Assembly (NCBI RefSeq): GCF_002127325.2
Contig: NC_035449.2
Span: 80,080,693 to 80,144,692 of the forward strand
DNA from: Helianthus annuus
Taxonomy: Eukaryota > Streptophyta > Magnoliopsida > Asterales > Asteraceae
Direction: 5' to 3'
Length of the DNA stretch: 64,000 bases
In this document: positions 55,551-64,000 of the stretch, piece by piece
Numbering within the stretch: the stretch's first letter is position 1
How the letters are laid out: the number at the start of each line of letters is the position of its first letter
Notes under the pieces: model-generated
The model's input: the letters and a program-made list of their open reading frames with translations, nothing else
The model's database searches: none
Told to the model about the DNA's origin: nothing
Translations under genes and position numbers: made by a program

Positions 55551-57632
55551 TTAGATCCATGACCCTGAATAAGATTGAGTTTCTTCACTAGGGATCATTG
55601 CAGTATCCTCTTCTATTTCCATGGCCACCTGATTTTCAATAGCATGAGCCAGGATATGGATGATGGGGATACTTATATCCTCTGGGATCTTCAAGGATGA
55701 TCCTAGATTGGCCAATGCATCAGCTTCTGTATTTTCCTCCCTTGGTACCTGTGTTAAACTGAAAGAAACAAAAGAGAGTGCCAATTCTTTGACTATCTCT
55801 AAATATTTGGTTAGTTTTTCTCCTTTAACAACATAGGATCCATTAAAGTGATTAGTGATCAGTAATGAGTCTACGTATACTTTAAGATATCTGATCCCCA
55901 TATCCTTAGCAATTTGCAAGCCAGCAATTAAGGCTTCATATTCAGCCTCATTGTTAGTTGCTTGGAACTCACAAGCTATGGAGTGGGGTATTATGTCCCC
56001 CTGTGGCGATTTTAGTAGTATGCCGACCCCTGTGCCATTAGCATTTGAGGATCCATCAGTGTGTAGTGTCCAAGGATCCTTGGTTTTATCTAGCTGCTGG
56101 ACCTCCAATTCTGCTTCCTTTTATAGATCACTACTGAAATCAGCCACAAAGTCTGCTAGTGCTTGGGATTTGATGGCTGTTCTAAGCTCATATCTTATAT
56201 CATGGGCACTAAGCTTTACTGCCCACTTAGCCATCCTTCCGTACATCTCTGGTTTCCTGAGGACATTCTTGATTGGAAAATTAGTTCTAACAACGATAGC
56301 ATGGGTTTCAAAATAATGTCTTAGTTTAGTAGATGCCATAATTAATGCAAGAATAAGTTTTTCAAGGTGTGAGTACCTGGATTCGGCATCAAGTAAACTT
56401 TTACTTACATAGTAGATAGGATGTTGTGTACCTTCATGATCCTTAACAAGGACTGCACTTACAGCGGTTGAGGATACCGCCAGATATAAGGATAACACAT
56501 CTCCTTTTCCGGGTTTCATTAATGCTGGAGCTGAGGACATATATTCTTTGAGGGCTTTCAAAGCATTCTCGTGCTTTTCAGTCCATTCAAATCTCTTGTT
56601 TTTCCTTAGGATATCATAAAATTCTTTACATCTTTCTGAGGATTTTGATATGAACCTGTTTAAAGCTGCTATCCTGCCTGTTAGCCTTTGCACATCCTTA
56701 GCATTGGCAGGGGATTTGATATTCACCAATGCTTTAATTTGTTCCGGGCTTGCTTCAATGCCCCTCTGAGTTACCATATATCCTAGAAATTTACCTGCTT
56801 TAACACCAAAGTGACATTTCGAAGGATTAAGCTTCATGTTATAATTATCAAGGATATCAAATGCTTCCTCCAAGTCCCTTAGGTGATCCTCAGCTTTCTT
56901 TGATTTTACTACCATATCGTCTATGTACACTTCCATAGTCTGTCCAATTTGATCTTTGAACATCATATTCACCAGCCTTTGATATGTTGCACCTGCATTT
57001 CTTAGTCCAAAAGGCATAGCAATATAGCAATATAAACCGGTTGGGTTCATAAAGGCCGTATCCTCTTGGTCAGATGGCTCCATCTGAATTTGTTGGAATC
57101 TAGATGATGCATCCATAAAGGTTAACAGTTCATGCCCCGCCGTTGCATCCACCATGGAGTCAATGTGGGGTAATGGGAAAGGATCCTTGGGACATGCCTT
57201 ATTCAGATCAGTGAAATCGACACATACCCTCCACTTTCCGTTTTTCTTTTGGACAACAACCACATTGGCTAACCATTTTGGATATTTTACCTCTCTGATC
57301 ATACCTGCTCGAAGTAGTCTTTCTACTTCTTCTTGGATAATGGCATTCCTTTCTGGTGCAAACTTCCTCCTTTTTTGGTGGATTGGTTTGATCGACCTGT
57401 CAATGCCAAGTTTATGAGTGATAATATCCTTAGATATACCTGTCATATCTTCATGTTTCCATGCAAAGGTAGATTTTCTTCTTTTGAGGAAGGATATTAT
57501 GTCTTCTTTCATCTTGCCAAGGATCCCTGATCCGATATAGATTTTTGATTCAGGATCATTAGGATCCAGAAGGATTTCGTCCACATCCTGTTCCCTTGCC
57601 TCCAAGACATTCCTTAGAGGATACTATAATTT
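55551..57632 (-). pseudogene. RT and dual RNase H of E1
   Basis: Frame 57605-56121 (494 residues) spans RT (VCVDFTDLNKACPKDPFPLP, MPFGLRNAGATYQRLVN, YIDDMVVKS) and the first RNase H (YSHLEKLILALIMASTKLRHYF). TAA at 56121 is a C-to-T change of the CAA found in E0. Frame 56108-55551 holds the archaeal-like RNase H (HTDGSS, TNNEAEYEAL, VDSLL, EADALANLG). Otherwise well preserved. Confidence 0.88.
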
Positions 57633-60258
57633 CTATTGCTCCCTTGGCTTCGAGGTTGGTTTCATGGATGAGGTATAACAATCCTTGGCCTCCTGCTGAT
57701 CACTGTCGATCCTGATTATCCCCCATGGGCTAGGGAGTTTCACACATTGATGGTAGGTGGATGGGACTGCTTTCATATCATGTATCCAGGGCCTGCCAAG
57801 GATAACATTACAACAAGATAAACAGTCAATAACACAAAATTTTTGATAATTATGTAATCCTTCCACGTAGATTGGGAGTTTGATGCCCCCCAGAGTTTTC
57901 TTAGTTTCTCCACTGAATCCCACAAGTACGGAGGATCTTTGTTGTGATGTCTGATTCTGGGATACCCATCTTCTTTAGAACATCAAGCTGGATAATGTTT
58001 ACTGAGCTTCCTCCGTCGATAAGGATCCCTCGGACAAAATGGTTAGAAATAAATAGAGTAATGACTAAACTATCATGATGAGGATCCTGGATGTTAATGC
58101 GGTAATCCTCATCAAATGTTATCGTATTTCCTTCCGAGATACTTGATGTTCGGATAGGTTTTTCTCCATTATCCATTTTTGCTTCCTTTGCATGCCTTTT
58201 AGCCGCTGAGAAGGATGTACCACAGATGTCTGATCCTCCGGAAATAAAGTTGATCACTTGTGCATTCGCCGGAGGGGATGGAGCCTTTTCAGGGATCCTT
58301 TCAGGATCCTGAGTCCTTTGCTTTTTTCTTCCCAACAACTCTTTTAGATGCCCCTTGCTTAGTAGATATCCAATTTCCTTTCTTAATGCGATGCACTCTT
58401 CAGTTAGATGCCCGAAATCCTCGTGGTATGCACACCACTTTGACTTGTCTTTAGTCCCGGATGGTTTATCATTCTTTTTGGGCCACCTGGCTTTTTCTCC
58501 TAGATTCTGCATTGCAAGGATTAGTTCATGATTGTCAACAGAAAAACAATATTCAGAAATCGGAGGATAATCCTCATCATCCTCTTCTTGGTCAACAGCA
58601 TGCACGTTCTGGTTGTCATTTCTATGGTAGGATTTGAATTTATTGCTCTTGAAGGAGGATCCTTGCTTCTCCTGTTTTGAGGATCCTACTTGTCTCTCCT
58701 GGATCCTCTTGTCATCCTCTAGCCGGATGAACCTGAGTGCCCGAGTTCTTACTTCATCTAGGTTCCTGCACGGTGTCATAACAAGATCATCATAGAACAA
58801 TGAATCCTTAAGCAGTCCCATTTTGAAGGCCTCAACAGCCGTGGCCATATCCAAGTTGGGAATGTCCAAGGATTCTTTACTGAATTTAGTTATATAATCC
58901 CTTAATGATTCATTATGACTTTGAGTTACCCTGTATAAATCACTAGTTAATCTTTCAAATTTTCTACTACAAGAGAATTGATTATTGAATAAATTAACTA
59001 AATTAGCAAATGAAGTGATAGAGTAAGGGGGAAGACTTAGCAGCCATTTAAGAGCTGATCCAGTAAGAGTGGATCCAAATCCTTTACATAGGCATGCTTC
59101 CTTTAACTTTTCTGGGATTGGATTGATCTCCATCCTCTCCCTGTATTGTGCTATGTGCTCCTCAGGATCCGTTGTACCATCATACAGCTTCATAGTAGGG
59201 ATATGGAACCTTTTGGGTACCTCTGCATCACAAATTGGTGGTGCAAAACGAGATACCTTATGGCTTCCATCTGCAATCTCCGGGATAGGCTTAACTACCC
59301 CTGGAATGCTTGAGATCATATCCTTCAGCTTCTGCAACTCCCTGGCCATAGCATGATTGATACCTGTATCCTGCACGAATCCATGGTTAGTGGTAAGATA
59401 ATTATTTAAGGTGTTACCTCCCATTGGGTTCAGGTTAGGAATACTGGGTGTGAATCCATATGGCTGGGATTCTGGGATGATGGAGGGACCAGTGGAGGCA
59501 ATGGTCTGCATTGGAATGAAATCCCCTTGATGGACATCTAGATTTCCTGTTTGCAAACTCTTTAGGGATCCTGGCATCTGGGAGGATCCTGGTATCTGAG
59601 ACGATCCCGGAACAAAGGAGGATCCTTGAACCTGGGATGATCCTGGAACAAAGAAGGATCCTTGAACCTGGGATGATCCTGGAACAAAGGAGGATCCTTG
59701 AACCTGGGATGATCCTGGAACAAAGTAGGATCCTTGAAACTGCTGTGCTCCTGGATAGGCTCCTGAATTCACGAAGGATCCCATATGCCGAGGATAGGAT
59801 CCTGCTGGCTGAAAATGTGAGCCCGATGCCTGAGTCAATATTGCCGATCCGAGGTGCAATCCTTTTGATCCTCCCACAATTTGAACGTCTGGGACTCCTG
59901 ATGGCTGAGAAGTGATCATCGGAGTATCAAAACTTAAAGATTTGGGCATCAGTGGGGAATGATCCTCTGCCGCTTTCTTTTGTCTTTTGAGATCTCCGAT
60001 TTCCCTGAGGATCCTGTCATTAGTTTCATCCTGCCGCTGCATACGATCCTTCATCTGCAAAATCAAAGTAAATACATCACTAGTACTGGGAGCAGAAGAA
60101 TTCATAGCAGAAGAAGATGGAGGTTTAGAGAAAGTAGGAGTTGGTCTCTTCTCAGCATTTTTTTGAGATCCTGCCGGTGGTGGAGGCAAAGGCAGAGTGT
60201 TCTGAGACGAGGTGACTGCAGACATCGCCGTGGATGTATTCTTCAATGATGAAGCCAT
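57633..60258 (-). pseudogene. Gag-protease of E1
   Basis: Starts at ATG 60258 (MASSLKNTS); the frame is open to 57901, about 785 residues. Order: Ser/Pro-rich N-terminus, tandem SSFVPGSSQVQG repeats (59578-59740), capsid domain (KLYDGTTDPEEHIAQY, FGSTLTGSALKWL, LRDYITKF), C-x2-H-x4-H-x4-C (CAYHEDFGHLTEEC) and protease LIDGGSSVNII. A frameshift near 57910 moves the last 90 residues into another frame (57923-57633), which ends at the boundary TAG. That TAG here is followed by AAA TTA TAG, a decayed form of the motif in B, C and E0. Confidence 0.88.
59578..59740. repeat. 36-bp coding minisatellite in E1 gag
   Basis: Units of about 36 bp (GGATCCTTGAACCTGGGATG followed by ATCCTGGAACAAAG...) encode 12-residue SSQVQGSSFVPG repeats, about four units, in frame. 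Confidence 0.88.
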
Positions 60259-60316
60259 GTAACTCTTTTGAAATGATTTCGAACAGAAAGTTTTCTTATG
60301 AATGAAGCACCAATTG

Positions 60317-60336
60317 CCCCACGGTGGGCGCCAAAC
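60317..60336 (-). promoter_or_regulatory. Primer-binding site of E1
   Basis: On the minus strand GTTTGGCGCCCACCGTGGGG directly follows the LTR, as in E2 and B. Confidence 0.8.
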
Positions 60337-61055
60337 TGTTTTGGTCAAAAATCACACAAGGATAATGCAACCAAACTCTAGGTAAATGGGGAATGATGCT
60401 TGGTTTGTTGAAAAAATAAAGGATCACTTTAGTGAGAAATATGCAAGTGACACAAGGATTTATACGAGGAAAAAGCCCTTGATCAATGAATGATCTCCGG
60501 CATAAAAAACCTCGGGTGATGGCAACTACCGATCACCAAACTTCAATATAACAAAAAATGGTTACAACTTCGGATGATAATGAGCTGAGTACAAGGATCA
60601 CTATAGTATCGAGTGTCTAAGCGTGTGAGAAATGTGTTGTGTGTCTTTCGAATGGGGAAGAGTGTTATATATACAAGTGTGAGTGACCTATTTTAGGTAA
60701 ATAGACTAACAATCAGCTCATTACCCCTTTAGAAATAAAAGTAAATCTAGCCTAAATTATCGCCCTTAAATCATGCCGAGTTTCCATATCCTTTACAACG
60801 TTCCTCTCTGATTAAGCATATACCAAAGTTGTAAGGACGCGTCCCTTGTTTGCGATGCTAAGAGCGGATCCTGCTAGACATTCCTGCAAGATAACATTAA
60901 ATTCAATGAAAACAATTGTTAGCATGAGGATCCATGTAATGGTCCGTGATCCTGATCCTGGAGCTCTTCTAAGGATCACCATCTGTCAAAGAAATAAGGA
61001 TCACCGGTTAGGATCACATGTAAGGATCATACGTTATAAAAATCCAGCCCTAACA
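60337..61055 (-). repeat. 5' LTR of E1 (719 bp)
   Basis: Pairs with 42531-43249. Followed by the AAGAT TSD at 61056-61060 and then E0 pol. Confidence 0.95.
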
Positions 61056-61060
61056 AAGAT

Positions 61061-62994
61061 GATCCTAGATTGGCCAATGCATCAGCTTCTGTATTTTCTT
61101 CCCTTGGTACCTGTGTCAAACTAAAGAAAACAAAGGAGAGTGCCAATTCTTTGACTATCTTTAAATATTTGGTTAGTTTTTCACCTTTAACAGCATAAGA
61201 TCCATTAAAGTGATTAGTGATTAACAATGAATCCACGTATACCTCAAGGTACCTGATCCCCATATGCTTAGCAATTTGCAAACCAGCAATCAAGGCTTCA
61301 TATTCAGCCTCATTATTAGTGGCTTGGAACTCACAAGCTATGGAGTGGGGTATTATGTCCCCCTGTGGTGATTTTAGTAGTATATCAAGCCCCGTGCCTT
61401 TAACATTTGAGGATCCATCAGTATGTAGTATCCAAGGATCCTTGGTTTCATCCAGCTGCTGGACTTCCAATTCGGCTTCCTTTTGTAAATCACTACTGAA
61501 ATCAGCCACAAAGTCTGCTAATGCTTGAGATTTGATGGCTGTTCTAGGCTCATATCTTATATCATGGGCACTAAGCTTTACTGCCCACTTAGCCATCCTT
61601 CCGGACATCTCTGGTTTCCTGAGGATATTCTTAATTGGAAAATTAGTTCTAACAACAATAACATGGGTTTCAAAATAATGTCTTAGTTTAGTAGATGCCA
61701 TAATTAGTGCAAGAATAAGTTTTTCAAGGTGCGAATACCTGGATTTAGCATCAAGTAAACTCTTACTTACATAATAGATAGGATATTGTGTACCTTCATG
61801 ATCCTTAACAAGGACTGCACTTACTGCTTTTGAGGATACCGCAAGATATAAGGATAACACATCTCCTTTTTCTGGTTTCATCAACGCTGGAGCTGAGGAC
61901 AGGTATTCTTTGAGGGCTTGTAAAGCACTCTCATGCTTCTCAGTCCATTCGAATTTCTTGTTTTTTCTTAGGATATCATAGAATTCTTTACACTTTTCCG
62001 AGGATTTAGATATAAATCTGTTTAAAGCTGCTATCTTGCCTGTTAGCCTTTGCACATCTTTAGCGTTGGCAGGAGATTTGATATTCACCAATGCTTTGAT
62101 TTGTTCCGGACTTGCTTCAATGCCCCTCTTGGTTACCATATATCCTAAGAATTTACCTGCCTTTACACCAAAGTGACATTTTGAAGGATTAAGCTTCATG
62201 TTATATCTGTCAAGGATATCAAATGCTTCCTCCAAGTCTCTTAGGTGATCCTCAGCTTTTATGGATTTCACCACCATATCATCTATGTATACTTCCATAG
62301 TCTTTCCAATCTGATCCTTGAACATCATATTCACCAGTCTTTGATATGTTGCACCTGCATTCCTTAACCCAAACGGCATAGCAATATAACAATATAAACC
62401 GGTTGGGGTCATAAAAGCCGTAGCCTCTTGGTCAGATGGTTCCATCTGAATTTGTTGGAATCCAGATGAAGCATCCATAAAGGTTAACAGTTCATGACCC
62501 GCCGTTGCATCCACCATGGAGTCAATGTGGGGTAATGGGAAAGGATCTTTCGGACATGCCTTATTTAAATCAGTGAAATCGACACATACCCTCCACTTTC
62601 CAATTTTCTTTTGAACAACAACCACATTGGCCAGCCATCTTGGATATTTGACTTCTCTAATCATACCTGCTCGTAGCAATCTTTCTACTTCTTCCTGGAT
62701 AATGGTATTTCTTTCTGGTGCAAACTTCCTCCTTTTTTGATGGATTGGTTTGAATGACCTGTCAATGCCAAGTTTATGAGTGATAATATCCTTAGATATA
62801 CCTGTCATATCCTCATGTTTCCATGCAAAGGTAGATTTTCTTCTTTTGAGGAAGGATACAAGGTCTTCTTTCATCTTGCCAAGGATCCCTGGTCCGACAT
62901 AGGTTTTGGATTCAGGATCATCAGGATCCATCAGGATTTCGTCCACATCCTGCTCCCTTGCCTCCAAGACACTCCTTGGAGGATACTTTAATTG
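61061..62994 (-). pseudogene. RT and dual RNase H of E0
   Basis: One open frame of about 640 residues from the protease boundary: RT (VCVDFTDLNKACPKDPFPLP, MPFGLRNAGATYQRLVN, YIDDMVVKS), first RNase H and second RNase H (HTDGSS, TNNEAEYEAL, VDSLL, EADALANLGSSL). It is intact until E1 interrupts it at 61060, so its defects are the insertion and the integrase stop and frameshift on the far side. This is the longest intact RT-RNase H reading frame in the window. Confidence 0.9.
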
Positions 62995-62997
62995 CTA
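62989..62997 (-). promoter_or_regulatory. In-frame TAG-CAA-TTA between protease and RT (E0)
   Basis: On the minus strand GAG CAA TAG CAA TTA AAG TAT, with the RT frame open on the 3' side. The third copy of the same nine bases at the same position. Confidence 0.6.
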
Positions 62998-64000
62998 TTG
63001 CTCCCTTGATTTCGAGGCTGGTTTCATTGATGATGTGTAACAATCCTTAGCCTCTTGCTAATCACTATCGATCTTAACTATTCCCCAAGGGCTAGGGAGC
63101 TTCACACATTGATGGTAGGTGGATGGGACTGCCTTCATATCGTGTATCCAGGGCCTGCCAAGGATAACGTTACAACAAGATAGACAGTCAATAACACAAA
63201 ATTTTTGATAATTATGTAATCCTTCCACATAAATTGGGAGTTTGATATCCCCTAGGGTTCTCTTAGATTCTCCACTAAATCCTACAAGCACGGAGGATCT
63301 TGGTGTGATATCTGATTCTGGGATACCCATTTTCTTCAGAACATCAAGCTGGATAATGTTTACTGAGCTACCTCCGTCAATAAGGATCCTGCAGACAAAA
63401 TGGTTAGAAATAAAGAGAGTAATAACTAAACTATCATGATGAGGATCCTGGATATCAACGCGATCATTTTCATCAAAGTTTATCACTTTTCCTTCCGAGA
63501 CACTTGATGTTCGAATAGGTCTTTCTCCGTTATCCATTTTAGCTTCCTTTGCATGCCTTTTAGCTGCTGAAAAGGATGTACCACAGATGTCTGACCCACC
63601 AGAAATAAAGTTTATCACTTGTGCATCTGCCGGAGGAGCTGGAGCTTTTTCAGGGATCCTTTCAGGATCCTGAGTCCTTGGCTTTTTTCTTCCCAACGAC
63701 TCTTTTAAATGTCCCTTGCTCAGCAGATACCCAATTTCCTTTCTCAATGCGATGCATTCCTCTGTTAAATGCCCAAAATCCTCATGGTATGCACACCACT
63801 TTGATTTGTCTTTAGTTGCAACTGGTTTGTCATTTTTTCTGGGCCATCTGGCTTTTTCTCCGAGATTCTGCATTGCAAGGATTAGTTCATGGTTATCAAC
63901 GGAAAAACAATATTCAGAAATCGGAGGATAAGCCTCATCATCTTCTTCTTGGTCAACAGCATGCACATTCTGGTTGTCAGTTCTGTTATAGGATTTGAAT
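62998..64000 (-). pseudogene. Gag C-terminus and protease of E0 (partial)
   Basis: Frame 63966-63058 has the C-x2-H-x4-H-x4-C motif (CAYHEDFGHLTEEC), a basic linker and the protease with LIDGGSSVNII. TAG at 63058 is a private change of CAG, followed by an open stretch to the boundary TAG at 62995. The N-terminal Gag is outside the window. Confidence 0.87.

Larger units (their letters stand above)
61056..64000 (-). mobile_element. Element E0, 5' portion, continuing past the window
   Basis: Minus-strand gag-protease and RT/RNase H genes of the element whose 3' end is 37114-42530. Gag N-terminus, primer site and 5' LTR lie beyond 64000. Confidence 0.92.

Overview
This window is an intergenic, retrotransposon-packed stretch of a plant nuclear genome. 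I find no ordinary host gene, rRNA or tRNA. Everything I can assign is a Ty3/gypsy LTR retrotransposon. The chromovirus pol with a C-terminal chromodomain-like segment, the Tat-type pol with two RNase H domains, the initiator-tRNA-Met primer site and the long TG...CA LTRs with 5-bp target-site duplications (TSDs) all indicate a flowering plant. A eudicot such as a composite (Asteraceae) is plausible, but the species cannot be named from the sequence.

Layout, left to right. (1) 1-2100 is the 3' part of a chromovirus LTR, followed by a decayed chromovirus pol end (2101-3834) and a second chromovirus LTR, 'LTR A' (3985-5833 continuing at 16045-16611). (2) LTR A is split by a young, structurally complete but pol-less element at 5834-16039: 3625-bp LTRs that differ at one site by eye, TSD AATAA, an initiator-Met primer site and a single gag ORF. 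(3) 16612-16822 is a Tat-type integrase scrap. Element B (+ strand, Tat type, from 16823) is inserted in it. B is interrupted by a chromovirus solo LTR (22156-24551, TSD CTTGG) and ends at 27165, where element C begins. (4) Element C (- strand, Tat type) runs 27166-37113. E0 (- strand) interrupts its gag at 37114. E1 (42531-61055, TSD AAGAT) sits inside E0 pol, and E2 (46750-54778, TSD CAGCC) sits inside E1 integrase. E0 continues to the right edge of the window. The order of insertion is therefore B, then C, E0, E1 and E2.

How the parts work together. In the Tat elements one strand carries gag-protease, then an in-frame TAG, then RT, two RNase H domains and integrase. Behind integrase lies a long 3' region holding a four-exon gene on the opposite strand. 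It has its own TATA box and, in E0 and E2, a TGACGTCA box, and it encodes a protein with a domain resembling the 'putative gypsy type transposon' family plus a coiled coil. E1 carries an intact-looking copy; those in C, E0 and E2 are damaged. The gag-pro/RT stop is followed by CAATTA in B, C and E0, giving TAG-CAA-TTA, the leaky-stop context known from tobamoviruses.

The least explained structures lie in the chromovirus LTRs. The pol-less element has two long series of short near-perfect inverted repeats downstream of its TATA box, and the solo LTR has a tandem repeat whose hairpin arms change in a compensating way. Family-level statements rest on motif recognition; no database search or alignment program was run, and all identity counts are by eye.
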